A stretch of 64,000 nt of DNA from Bacteroidales bacterium. Its GTDB lineage: Bacteria; Bacteroidota; Bacteroidia; Bacteroidales; UBA932. Location of the stretch: contig WOYW01000015.1 of assembly GCA_011620605.1 (NCBI GenBank), forward strand, positions 166,975 to 230,974, given 5' to 3'. The notes under the pieces are model-generated. The model saw only the letters and a program-made list of their open reading frames with translations. It did no database searches and had not been told where the DNA came from. A program made the position numbers and the translations under genes. This document shows, one piece after another, positions 54,678 to 63,368 of the stretch; positions within the stretch are counted from its first letter, which is position 1, and each line of letters begins with the position of its first letter.

Positions 54678-57600
54678 TTATTTAAACGCCATTTCGCTCA
54701 GTCCCGGACCGTCAAGGGCCAATTGCCCGAAATAGTCCGGGACTTTTCTGCCCTGTAATCTGTCAACGTATAATTTTGCCAGGTATTGCGCCAGCATGAA
54801 TCCGTGCCCGCGCATACCCACAAACAAACCTCGCGCAGGATCTACTATGTAACGGGGTTCGGTATAATAACCGCTCCAGAATGCCTGGAATCCGACGTTC
54901 GCTATCTGCGGAATCCATTGTATAAACACCTCGGCAACAATATTCAGAAAATCCCCGGTGTTGACTTTCAGGTTTTTCCCCGATTCCTGCATGTCTACCA
55001 TTGGGGACGCACATCCTATGATCTGTCCTGTGTCAGTGAGTTGTTGTCCGTAAACTGCCGAGAATCCTTTGTACTTGCGACGGTCAATCAACATGTCCAG
55101 GGCTTTCCCGTCTTTTCCAAAAAGAGGCATGCGCTTGGTAATGAAGGCCTGGTGCCTGACGGGATATATGCCCGTCATGTATCCAAGTTTTCGGGCAAAA
55201 GCTTCCCCGTTATGACCTAATGCATTGATGAACAATTTGGTGCGATACATTTTATATTTGTTCCCCGTATCCAGTACCAGTATGTAATACGTATCCCCCT
55301 GCTTCTCTACATCAACCACCCTTGTCTGTTCCAGGATGCGGCCTCTCTTGATAATGCCCAAATGCCTGATAAGATCCAGCGTTTTTCCCGGACTGGCCTG
55401 CCAGCAATTGTTGGTGATCAAGGCGTGAGAATACACTTTCAGATCCGGATTGAACCCGGGAGACACTTCTTTACGAAAATCCTTTGCTTCAACCATGTAA
55501 GCATCGGACCAGGCTTTTGATGCTTCCAGGTTACGGTAAGTAATATCATCGTGAACAAAGTTTACATAACGGGAAGGATGAAAATCAATGCTGCTGATCT
55601 TTTCCAGTTCCTTGAAAATCTCCAGGTTGCGGGAAGAAATATCTGCCAGTGCCGGCAGGCTGAAAGCAGGTCGGCCACCTGCTATGTTTCTCCATGAGCT
55701 GCCCCTGTCGTTGTTTGCCATCACGGGTTTGAAATCCTCCCCTGCAAGGTAACGGAACAAGGCACTTCCGGCAATGCCTCCACCGGCAATAAAGGCGCCC
55801 GTTTCTTCGCTTTCCATCCCGCTTTTAACCCCATCGGGAAGTATGATCTCCTGCCGGTCTTCGGAGGGAAGTAATTCGCCCATCTGAACCAGGTTGGCCA
55901 TGGGTCCTCTCGGCGTAAGGTCTGATATCACATGGATCCCGTAATTGCGCAAAGTCTGCACCGCCCTGGGGAAGCACCTGGTTCCCCGGCAGACTCCCAT
56001 TCCCATCCGGGAAATGTGCTTTAGTTCATCGGCAGTGATGGATGTCCTGTCACCTACAAGTCGCAACACATCGTCCAGGCTGACATCTTCACAGTGACAT
56101 AGATATGTTTTGGCATCCTGGTCAACTTTTTTCTCTGTCAGCTTTACAGGCTTGGGATAATTTTCCTTCACAATAAAACCCCTAAAGGTAAGCAGTTTAC
56201 CGAGGTCGGATCCGTGAACCTTTACCCGCGCAACATTTGTTTTATTGGATTTACGCAAAACCCTTTCCAGGACACCTTCTGCTTTTTTGGTTCCGCTATT
56301 ATCCACCAGGTAAACTTGGGCACCTTCCCCTACTTCGTATTCAACAGGCAGGAACAATGTATTTTTTAACAGGTCAAAACCAAAAATTGCCAAACCGGGA
56401 CACTGACTTACACAGGCCATACATCCCGTACATTTATCGTAATCCACATAGGGGACGGATGATGTAGACGATTTGGTTATGGCCCCGAATTTACAGGCAA
56501 AAGTGCAGGGATTGCAGGCAAATCCATACAGGCAATCGATCATCACGAAAGGCCTGGCTTTCATCCGTTCCGGGGATGGCAATGTGGGTTCATCCAGTAT
56601 CCGGACCGGATGTTGCTGGGAATCAATGTATTCCTTAGACACAGCCAAGTAGTCATCGTAACTGGTACGGATACCCATTTGTTGCATGATCTCGTAAGCA
56701 CACTGTTTTCCCCTCAGAACGGCAGATGTTCCTTCACCTATGCGAATGGCATCTCCAACACCGTGGCAATGGAACCCAAATACTTCGCGACCTTTGGTCA
56801 ATAATTGATCGTCAGGGATCAGTCCCGTACATATGTTAATGGCATCAATGCTTTCCAGCAATTTCTCCGTGCCAGGTATGACTTTGAAATTTTCACATTC
56901 AGCAATGATCGCACCTGTGATCCCGGTATAATCACTGTTTGGTATCGCTTCCAGAAGCATATGTGAAGTAATGATGGGAATACCCAGTCTCCTTACCCTG
57001 TTTGCCTGTACGGGAAATCCCCCTTCGTTCGGCATGGCTTCAATTATGGCTTTAACTTTTGCGCCCGCCTGCATAGCTTGGTATGAAGTAAGATAGCCTA
57101 TGTTTCCAGCTCCTACCGTAAGTATGTTTTTCCCCAGAAGTGTCAATTCATTGTTCATCATTCTCTGGAATACGGCGGCTGTATAAACTCCCGGGACATC
57201 GTCGTTTTTGAAGGCCGGCATAAAAGGAACGGCGCCGGTGCCAATAACAAGGTATTCCGTATCTACGTAAAATATTTCCTGTGTTTCTATATTTTTAACG
57301 GCCAGTCTTTTGTCGTCAAAAATGTCCCAGACGGTACTGTTTAGCAGTATGCCCTTATGGTTTTCACCGGCCAGGGTAGCGGCAATTTCAAAACCGCGCA
57401 TACCTCCAAAACGCTTTTCCTTTTCAAAAAAGAAAAATTGGTGGGTCTGCATATTAAACTGACCTCCTATACGTGTGTTGTTATCAATTACCAGGTTGTC
57501 CACACCCACCCTGTTTAGTTCTTCACGCACTGCCAGACCCGCAGGTCCCGCACCTATGATGGCTACAAGTGTTTTGTAGACTTTCAGGGGTTTTGCCTGG

Positions 57601-57914
57601 GGAACGGTTTCTTCGGAAGAAAGAAAACCGTCGGGAATACGGCGAACTTCTTTAACGTTATCGACTTTGGTAATACAGATTCGACGGACTTTTTCGTCAA
57701 CCAGCATTTCGCAGGCTCCGCATTTACCAATGCCACAGGACAAACTCCTGTTACGATGTTCCAGGCTGTGTTTGTATACTAGTAAACCGGCCTGATGCAA
57801 TGCGGCAGCAATGGTGAAGCCTCTTTGTCCGTAAACGGGTTTCCCTTCAAATAAAAAAGCCACTTTATCCTCTTCCGGGATAGGGAGAATCGGATGGTTC
57901 TTAATAGACGACAT
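54678..57914 (-). CDS. Fused flavin/Fe-S amino-acid dehydrogenase (HcnA-HcnB-HcnC-like)
   Basis: 1078 residues from ATG 57912-57914; a TTG start at 57980 is ruled out by the promoter box at 57948-57955. Order: [2Fe-2S] domain (C60, C65, C68, C80), FAD/NAD oxidoreductase (GAGPAG at 121-126, GAGNIG at 268-273), a Cys-rich insert (C461, C467, C470, C474 and C495, C498, C501, C505), a BFD-like [2Fe-2S] pair (C606, C608, C642, C647) and a DadA-like FAD domain (GGGIAG at 711-716) with a C-terminal GMRGHGFM motif. In other bacteria these are separate subunits of opine, D-hydroxyproline or cyanide-forming dehydrogenases; here all are in one chain with an added 4Fe-4S cluster. The substrate is unknown, probably an amino acid or imino acid. 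Confidence 0.8.
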   Translation of the reverse strand: MSSIKNHPILPIPEEDKVAFLFEGKPVYGQRGFTIAAALHQAGLLVYKHSLEHRNRSLSCGIGKCGACEMLVDEKVRRICITKVDNVKEVRRIPDGFLSSEETVPQAKPLKVYKTLVAIIGAGPAGLAVREELNRVGVDNLVIDNNTRIGGQFNMQTHQFFFFEKEKRFGGMRGFEIAATLAGENHKGILLNSTVWDIFDDKRLAVKNIETQEIFYVDTEYLVIGTGAVPFMPAFKNDDVPGVYTAAVFQRMMNNELTLLGKNILTVGAGNIGYLTSYQAMQAGAKVKAIIEAMPNEGGFPVQANRVRRLGIPIITSHMLLEAIPNSDYTGITGAIIAECENFKVIPGTEKLLESIDAINICTGLIPDDQLLTKGREVFGFHCHGVGDAIRIGEGTSAVLRGKQCAYEIMQQMGIRTSYDDYLAVSKEYIDSQQHPVRILDEPTLPSPERMKARPFVMIDCLYGFACNPCTFACKFGAITKSSTSSVPYVDYDKCTGCMACVSQCPGLAIFGFDLLKNTLFLPVEYEVGEGAQVYLVDNSGTKKAEGVLERVLRKSNKTNVARVKVHGSDLGKLLTFRGFIVKENYPKPVKLTEKKVDQDAKTYLCHCEDVSLDDVLRLVGDRTSITADELKHISRMGMGVCRGTRCFPRAVQTLRNYGIHVISDLTPRGPMANLVQMGELLPSEDRQEIILPDGVKSGMESEETGAFIAGGGIAGSALFRYLAGEDFKPVMANNDRGSSWRNIAGGRPAFSLPALADISSRNLEIFKELEKISSIDFHPSRYVNFVHDDITYRNLEASKAWSDAYMVEAKDFRKEVSPGFNPDLKVYSHALITNNCWQASPGKTLDLIRHLGIIKRGRILEQTRVVDVEKQGDTYYILVLDTGNKYKMYRTKLFINALGHNGEAFARKLGYMTGIYPVRHQAFITKRMPLFGKDGKALDMLIDRRKYKGFSAVYGQQLTDTGQIIGCASPMVDMQESGKNLKVNTGDFLNIVAEVFIQWIPQIANVGFQAFWSGYYTEPRYIVDPARGLFVGMRGHGFMLAQYLAKLYVDRLQGRKVPDYFGQLALDGPGLSEMAFK

Positions 57915-57947
57915 AACTTGACTGATAGGATTGTTATAAATGAATAG

Positions 57948-57955
57948 CAAATGTA
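57948..57955 (-). promoter_or_regulatory. Putative -7 box for the fused dehydrogenase
   Basis: TACATTTG on the minus strand, TAnnTTTG match, 33 bases before ATG 57914. A partial -33 match (ATTG, 57978-57981) is 22 bases upstream. Confidence 0.5.
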
Positions 57956-58048
57956 GGAATCTTTTAATAGATTTATACAATTTGTCCCTGAATTCTTCAG
58001 GGTTTCATCCAAATTCACATCCGTTGTTTAATTAAAAAAAGGAGTCTT

Positions 58049-59125
58049 ATGTGTAGTAAAATTATGAAGCTGGCGGGGTGTGTACTCCTTGCTGCAGCAT
58101 GGTCCTGTGACGGACTGAAAATAGTTCCCGGGTCAGAAGGGGATCTTATTGTGAATGTGTCTGTGGAAACATCTTTTGGGGTAAAGACCAAAAGCGATGA
58201 TTTGAGTTCTTACACATTTTTGCTGATGGATAACACGACGGACACATTGTCTTTTTGTACGGTTGGTGAAATTGCGGGAAACTCAATATCACTTACGCCC
58301 GGAATTTATCATATCATTGTCTACAATATGCTGTTTCCTGAACCTGCGTTTGAGCATCCTTATTATTACGGATATAAAATGGCAAATGTGGTCGCAGGTG
58401 AAACGTGTGAAGTTCAGATCGTGTGCAAACAGGAAAATTGCGGTGTCCGGATCATTTTTTCAGAAGCATTTAAACAATCCTGTACCACTTATAAAATGAA
58501 CGTAAGTGGGGCTTGCGGATCCCTGGATTACGACAATACCACAACAAATGCGTGGGGTTTCTTTAATCCGGGACAAACCACGCTTGCACTATGGACAGAC
58601 CAAAGCCTGTTTGGTTCTGTAACAAAAGAATTGGCAGCCGGGTATATGTACTCTTTCCATGTAGAAGAAACCGGAAATACCCAGGATAATGTGGAGCCTG
58701 CATTTACCATTTCTGTTGATACCACCCGGACATGGACTTCTGATGTATGGAACGATCTGGGCATTACTTCCAATAAAGGGACAGAGCAGGAAACCGCGTA
58801 TTCAGTTGCCGAAGCCCGAACCCTGGAAGGAGGGCTGACTGACGTGTGGGTTACGGGATATATTGTAGGTTATTACGTTTCAGCACTAAATTTTGTACCC
58901 GGCGGCACAGATTCCGAAACCAACCTGGCCCTGGCCGACAATGCGGGCGAGACGGTTAAAAGCAACACCTTGTCCATTAAAATTCAGGACGGTGCCATAC
59001 GGGATGAGCTCAATCTATTAAGCAACCCGGGAAATATTGGCCGGAAAGTATGGCTCAAAGGCAGAACCATTGAAAGTTATTTCGGTGAACCCGGCCTGGA
59101 ATTGATTCAGGAAGTAGTGTGGTAA
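58049..59125 (+). CDS. Lipoprotein with DUF4493-like and DUF6359-like domains
   Basis: 358 residues. A signal peptide ends in AAAWSC, consistent with a Bacteroidota lipobox. An AAGGAG sequence 5 bases before the first ATG supports 58049 as the start over the second ATG at 58064. The N-terminal half (about 30-230) resembles DUF4493 (SYTFLLMDNTTDTLSFCTVG, MLFPEPAFEHPYYYG), and the C-terminal part (about 245-355, VWVTGYIVGYY, SIKIQDGAIRDELNLLSNPG) resembles an OB-fold DUF6359. Function unknown; surface-exposed carbohydrate or protein binding is possible. Confidence 0.65.
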   Translation: MCSKIMKLAGCVLLAAAWSCDGLKIVPGSEGDLIVNVSVETSFGVKTKSDDLSSYTFLLMDNTTDTLSFCTVGEIAGNSISLTPGIYHIIVYNMLFPEPAFEHPYYYGYKMANVVAGETCEVQIVCKQENCGVRIIFSEAFKQSCTTYKMNVSGACGSLDYDNTTTNAWGFFNPGQTTLALWTDQSLFGSVTKELAAGYMYSFHVEETGNTQDNVEPAFTISVDTTRTWTSDVWNDLGITSNKGTEQETAYSVAEARTLEGGLTDVWVTGYIVGYYVSALNFVPGGTDSETNLALADNAGETVKSNTLSIKIQDGAIRDELNLLSNPGNIGRKVWLKGRTIESYFGEPGLELIQEVVW

Positions 59126-59199
59126 AACAACAAGAGGATGGCCCGAGAACCGAGCCAACCTCTACCGTTGAAACCTATAAACCTAAAACCATATAATAG

Positions 59200-59236
59200 A
59201 TGCAGGGGCATGCAAAAACGTTGCATACCCCTGCAT
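59200..59236. terminator. Strong bidirectional terminator
   Basis: ATGCAGGGG-C-ATGCAA / TTGCAT-A-CCCCTGCAT forms a long stem with one mismatch, around a small loop, followed by T-rich sequence. It separates the convergent lipoprotein gene and FKBP gene. Confidence 0.85.
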
Positions 59237-59257
59237 GATTTTTCTGCATTTTTTTGA

Positions 59258-60286
59258 TCACTCTTCCAAAGGCACGTATATCCAGAAAAACAGTGGCATA
59301 TAAGCAGGTATTCCTCCTCCCAGGTATGACCCTGAAGAGGTGGCCGAACTACCTTCGTATGTGTATCCATAATCGGAATGAAAGAAACAAATGGCTACTT
59401 CCCCGTATTTCATATCCAGCATACATTTGCTGAACCCTTCCACCACAGAGCCTTCTTCCGAAGTTTCCGTATTTTCCGAATCATCCGGAACCTCTTTATC
59501 GGGCAGGGTGACTTTCAGTTCCGAATAATTTGAGGAAGAATTGTAAATATTGTATTTCAACGCCGTATCTGCCACATTGGTGTCAAAGACATGCCCGTTA
59601 AGAAATTTCCCTATGTAATATGCGTCTACTTTAGTTGCATGCTCCAGTGAATCTCCAGTCCCTGGAACAATGGTCATTTTGTAAAATCCCCATTCCAGGG
59701 AATCGAGCCCTGGATAATGCCTGTCACGAAAAGCTTCCAGAGTATCAATTTCGTAACTGATGATATCATCCACCACCTTCACCAGTTCCAGATCATACAC
59801 CATGGTCACGGAATTTTCACTTGTGCCACCTTCTGCATAAGCCGATAACCAGTAAGGCAACCATATCCGGCGAACCTCACCCTCACGCATCTGTTGCAAC
59901 ATTTCTTCCAGTCCAATCATGATGGAATATTGATCCATATACCATAACAGAGGTATATAGGCATCTTCGTAACTGAACATGCCCAACTGGTGAGCAATAT
60001 CTTCTTCGGTACTCCCCCGAAGATTATAATTGAGATCCCGGACGGTTTCCTTTACAAACACCATGGATGAATCCGTTGTGGCAGCTCCTGAACCCTGACG
60101 GAGAACAGTATAGTACAATCCCGATTCCGTTTTTTCCAGGGTGTCCTTATGAACAACCTTAACGTGTGCTGCCAGCAAATTTTCATGAATTTCCCTGGAA
60201 GACTCAGTGGTTTCGGTCGCACAAGAAGTCAGGAAGACGGCCGTTCCGGTTACAACTGTTACAATCAGGAAGCGTATTTTTTTCAT
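59258..60286 (-). CDS. Lipoprotein with two degenerate FKBP-like domains
   Basis: 342 residues from ATG 60284-60286, chosen because the signal peptide FLIVTVVTGTAVFLTSC follows directly and upstream codons extend into the preceding gene. The Cys at residue 22 is the lipid site. Two FKBP-type modules are seen, one near 55-175 (SGLYYTVLRQGSGAATTDSS, MLQQMREGEVRRIWLPYWLS) and one near 200-340 (GFYKMTIVPGTGDSLEHATK, SKCMLDMKYGEVAICFFHSD). Catalytic residues of active FKBPs are poorly kept, so it may be a chaperone rather than an isomerase. It follows another FKBP lipoprotein after 14 bases. Confidence 0.8.
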   Translation of the reverse strand: MKKIRFLIVTVVTGTAVFLTSCATETTESSREIHENLLAAHVKVVHKDTLEKTESGLYYTVLRQGSGAATTDSSMVFVKETVRDLNYNLRGSTEEDIAHQLGMFSYEDAYIPLLWYMDQYSIMIGLEEMLQQMREGEVRRIWLPYWLSAYAEGGTSENSVTMVYDLELVKVVDDIISYEIDTLEAFRDRHYPGLDSLEWGFYKMTIVPGTGDSLEHATKVDAYYIGKFLNGHVFDTNVADTALKYNIYNSSSNYSELKVTLPDKEVPDDSENTETSEEGSVVEGFSKCMLDMKYGEVAICFFHSDYGYTYEGSSATSSGSYLGGGIPAYMPLFFWIYVPLEE

Positions 60287-60291
60287 CCGTG

Positions 60292-60299
60292 CAAAGGTA
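60292..60299 (-). promoter_or_regulatory. Putative internal -7 box before the double-FKBP gene
   Basis: TACCTTTG on the minus strand, TAnnTTTG match, 5 bases before the ATG. It lies in the 14-base gap to the upstream FKBP gene, so it would be an internal promoter with almost no leader. Confidence 0.4.
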
Positions 60300-60300
60300 T

Positions 60301-60834
60301 CTATTTTTTTACAATCCTTTCTATCCATATTTCGAACAACAATGGGGACATTGTCGGCACTAAACCCACTTTCTTATTCCCGAACCCATAATCCGCATTA
60401 AAAATTATATAAGCATGTTCTCCGGGAGCCATACCCGGGAACCCGTTATCCAATCCTTTCAGAAACCGGCCTTCTCCCACTACACCCGAGCGCACTTGCG
60501 ATTCTTCCGTACCGGGTGATCTGTTGTAAGCTAAAGCAACGCTGTCCAAGTTGGTATAAAACAATTCCCCTTTTCCTTTTGAGAAAATATGCCCGGCATA
60601 ATAAAAATATACCGTATCCCCGGGGGCCAATGTATCGGCCTTATCGGCCGGAGATCCCGGTTCAAGCACCGCCCGGACCACTCCGTTCCGGTAAAATACC
60701 GTGTCTTTGGTCAATGATTGTACAAACTGGTCTATGGCTTCCTCCTGACGGATCAACGTCAGTTTGCGGTCTTCCTTGGTACAGGAAATCGCTGTAAGTA
60801 TAAGTCCGGCAAGCAAAATCAACCCTGTTCTCAT
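60301..60834 (-). CDS. FKBP-type peptidyl-prolyl isomerase lipoprotein
   Basis: 177 residues. Signal peptide MRTGLILLAGLILTAISC with lipid Cys 18, then an FKBP domain (GDTVYFYYAGHIFSKGKG, FLKGLDNGFPGMAPGEHAYI, FNADYGFGNKKVGLVPTMSP). Similar to GldI-type lipoproteins of Bacteroidota, though gliding genes are not seen here. It may fold exported proteins at the outer membrane. It lies 12 bases after nrnA. Confidence 0.88.
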   Translation of the reverse strand: MRTGLILLAGLILTAISCTKEDRKLTLIRQEEAIDQFVQSLTKDTVFYRNGVVRAVLEPGSPADKADTLAPGDTVYFYYAGHIFSKGKGELFYTNLDSVALAYNRSPGTEESQVRSGVVGEGRFLKGLDNGFPGMAPGEHAYIIFNADYGFGNKKVGLVPTMSPLLFEIWIERIVKK

Positions 60835-60846
60835 AGTAAATCCGTA

Positions 60847-61857
60847 CTATGCAATTATTGTGCCCAGTGCTTTTTTAAGCAACGGTTCAATGTCTCCTAT
60901 GGAATCTTCCATCTTTCCTGCAGAGGCATTCAAATGGCCTCCACCCTGATAAAACTTCCGTGCAATTTCGTTTACGGGAATGTCTCTCTTGGATCTTAAA
61001 GATACTTTAATGTGATCCACTTTTTGAAGAAAAAAGGCCGAGACAGAGATCCCGCTTATGGCCAGCGGGAGGTTCACAAACCCTTCTGTATCCCCGTTAC
61101 TGTAGCCGAATTTCTCCAGAACATCCCGGGTAAGGACTATGTACCCGCATTTGTATTCGGGAAGCAGGTGGATGTTCTGGAGCGCGTATCCCATTAGTCT
61201 CATGCGGTTGTAGGAAAAGTTGCGGTATATCCGGTCGTAAATAAACTCGGTATCAGCCCCGAAAGCCACCAACTCGGAAGTTACTCTGAACGTTTCGGGA
61301 TATACACTGTTGGCAAATTGATTTGTATCTGTTATGATCCCGGCCAGAAAAGCAGTTGCCTGGTCTTTTGAAAAAACGGGATCCGCTTTCCAGGCTTTGA
61401 TCATACGGTAAGTCAACTCACAGGTTGAACTGATTCGGGTGGCGGAAAATACCAGGTTGAATTCCCGGATGACAGGATCCGTATGATGATCCATTAACAC
61501 TTTATAAGCTTTTGAATCCAGCATGATCTTTCCCAATTCCTCCATACGGGAAAACCCGCTTACATCCAGGGCCACAATCATATCTGCCTCCTCTATGGCA
61601 TACACCGCGGTTTGGCTGTCATGCGAATAGACTACAATCTCATTGTCCAAATCAAGAAAGGACAAAAAATCCGGATACCTTGTGGGACTTACAAGGGTAA
61701 CATCAAATCCTTCCTTTTTCATAAAGTGTCCTAAACCCATCAGTGCACCGATGGCATCACCGTCAGGATTGACATGGGTAGCCAGTACGATTTTTTGGGA
61801 TTTTTCAACAGCCTTCTGCCAATTGTCAAAATGTTCTTTTGGAAACAGGTCCTTCAT
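60847..61857 (-). CDS. nrnA: DHH-family oligoribonuclease/pAp phosphatase (NrnA type)
   Basis: 336 residues. DHH motifs THVNPDGDAIGALMG, VALDVSG, LMDHHTDP and the DHHA1 C-terminal motif GGGHLNASAGKM are present. NrnA degrades short RNA fragments left by other nucleases and dephosphorylates 3'-phosphoadenosine 5'-phosphate. It heads the nrnA-FKBP-FKBP unit and has a TATATTTG box 16 bases upstream. Confidence 0.93.
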   Translation of the reverse strand: MKDLFPKEHFDNWQKAVEKSQKIVLATHVNPDGDAIGALMGLGHFMKKEGFDVTLVSPTRYPDFLSFLDLDNEIVVYSHDSQTAVYAIEEADMIVALDVSGFSRMEELGKIMLDSKAYKVLMDHHTDPVIREFNLVFSATRISSTCELTYRMIKAWKADPVFSKDQATAFLAGIITDTNQFANSVYPETFRVTSELVAFGADTEFIYDRIYRNFSYNRMRLMGYALQNIHLLPEYKCGYIVLTRDVLEKFGYSNGDTEGFVNLPLAISGISVSAFFLQKVDHIKVSLRSKRDIPVNEIARKFYQGGGHLNASAGKMEDSIGDIEPLLKKALGTIIA

Positions 61858-61873
61858 AATAAAGATATTGATG

Positions 61874-61881
61874 CAAATATA
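61874..61881 (-). promoter_or_regulatory. Putative -7 box for nrnA
   Basis: TATATTTG on the minus strand, TAnnTTTG match, 16 bases before the nrnA ATG. Confidence 0.5.
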
Positions 61882-61912
61882 ATTGAATTATTGCAGAGGT
61901 TATTTTTTTTCC

Positions 61913-61920
61913 TAATTTTG
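61913..61920 (+). promoter_or_regulatory. Putative -7 box for the membrane protein-DUF3822-rsmD run
   Basis: TAATTTTG, TAnnTTTG match, 34 bases before ATG 61955. It is divergent from the nrnA box. Confidence 0.5.
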
Positions 61921-61954
61921 CAGAACGCCATTTAGATTATTTAATATTTCAATA

Positions 61955-62557
61955 ATGAAAAAAATATTAACTATTGTCATTCTGCCCTTGATAATCATTG
62001 CTTTGGGCTATGCAATCATCCGGAGTCTCACGGCTCCCATAAATTTTGAAAAAGAACGCACATTCCGTGAGAAACTGGCTATTGAGCGCTTGAAAGATAT
62101 TCGTACCCTGCAAACCACCTACAAAACAGAATTCGGGAAATATGCCCCCAATTTTGATTCGCTGGAAAATTTCTATAACAACGGGGCCATAACCATTGTA
62201 CGTCAGATCGGATCGTTTGACGACTCGGTTGCTGTTGCCCAAGGACGTGTTGTCCGTGACAGTATGGAAATGGCCGTTAAGGATACATTGCTCAATCGTC
62301 CCAATTTTGTCATTGATTCATTGCGTTGGGTTCCATTAGTGGGAGAAGAATTTGAAATGAGGGCCGTTGTTAAGAAAGTGTCCGGGGTGGATGTTCCTCT
62401 TTTTGAAGCTTGTACACCTTTCGACGTTCTGCTGAAAGGCTTGGACCGCCAGCTAATCGTGAATCTGAACGAAGAACGCAGGATTACCGACCGTTATCCC
62501 GGATTGAAGGTGGGCAGCATTGATCAACCCAACAACAACGCGGGTAACTGGGAATAA
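61955..62557 (+). CDS. Conserved single-pass membrane protein
   Basis: 200 residues with one N-terminal membrane segment (about 3-23) and a helical region with many charged residues (NFEKERTFREKLAIERLKDI) followed by a mixed alpha/beta part. The protein pattern recurs in Bacteroidales next to DUF3822 and rsmD, but its function is unknown. It ends 4 bases before the DUF3822 gene and likely shares its transcript. Confidence 0.7.
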   Translation: MKKILTIVILPLIIIALGYAIIRSLTAPINFEKERTFREKLAIERLKDIRTLQTTYKTEFGKYAPNFDSLENFYNNGAITIVRQIGSFDDSVAVAQGRVVRDSMEMAVKDTLLNRPNFVIDSLRWVPLVGEEFEMRAVVKKVSGVDVPLFEACTPFDVLLKGLDRQLIVNLNEERRITDRYPGLKVGSIDQPNNNAGNWE

Positions 62558-62561
62558 TAAT

Positions 62562-63368
62562 ATGTCTGCGATCAGTAAAATACCGCAGGCACATCACAGA
62601 TTGTCCATTCATATTGGCGTGAATGGACTTTCTTTTGTTGTAGAAGACACCCAAACACACGAGTGTTTGCTGTGGCGCAACTATTTCTATTCATTTCCGG
62701 GTGGTGATTATAATGAATGGGCCAAAGAAGTGGGGCACGTGTTCCATCAGGAAGAATTCCTGCAGAAACGTTTTTCCCTATGCAATGTCATGATAGACAC
62801 CCACAAGCACACACTCATTCCCTCCTCTCTTTTTCAACCCGACCAGTCGCTGGAAGTCCTCGACCAATTATTCCAGACCGCAGATCTGGACGAAGTGAAT
62901 TATTCATCTGTCGATACCCTGGACGCTACATGTATTTATGCACTTCCGGCACCTGTAAACGCTGCAGTTTTCAAACACCAGCACAAAGCCGGTTTTTACG
63001 CTTCGGTAATACCTTTGTTGCGTTACATCATGGGACGCAGTGAATATTCCCGGGCACTCATGCATTTCACTCCTTCACACGTAGATTTGTTACTGATGCA
63101 GGGAGAACGTCTTCTTTTATGTAATTCATATGACGTGGACCGGTTCAGTACAGCCTTGTATTTCCTTTTCCTGGCACTTAAGCAATGGCAGCTGAATCCC
63201 AGAAGCCTGAGCCTTTATATAAGCGGTCTTTTCAAACCCTCGCACATAAAACAATTGTGTTCCTTTTTCCCGTCCGTTACCGTTGCCACCTCTAAAGAAT
63301 ATCTTTTTTCCACAGAAGCACTGAACCTGCTTTACGGACCTCATTTTTTCCCGGTATGCGTATCATAA
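62562..63368 (+). CDS. DUF3822 family protein
   Basis: 268 residues from ATG 62562; an upstream in-frame ATG (62520) lies inside the preceding gene and adds unconserved residues. DUF3822 proteins show an HxLSIHIGVNGLSFVV-type start, here RLSIHIGVNGLSFVVEDTQT, and have a fold reminiscent of actin-like ATPases, by report of the family; no activity is known. The end overlaps rsmD by 13 bases, indicating coupled translation. Confidence 0.85.
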   Translation: MSAISKIPQAHHRLSIHIGVNGLSFVVEDTQTHECLLWRNYFYSFPGGDYNEWAKEVGHVFHQEEFLQKRFSLCNVMIDTHKHTLIPSSLFQPDQSLEVLDQLFQTADLDEVNYSSVDTLDATCIYALPAPVNAAVFKHQHKAGFYASVIPLLRYIMGRSEYSRALMHFTPSHVDLLLMQGERLLLCNSYDVDRFSTALYFLFLALKQWQLNPRSLSLYISGLFKPSHIKQLCSFFPSVTVATSKEYLFSTEALNLLYGPHFFPVCVS

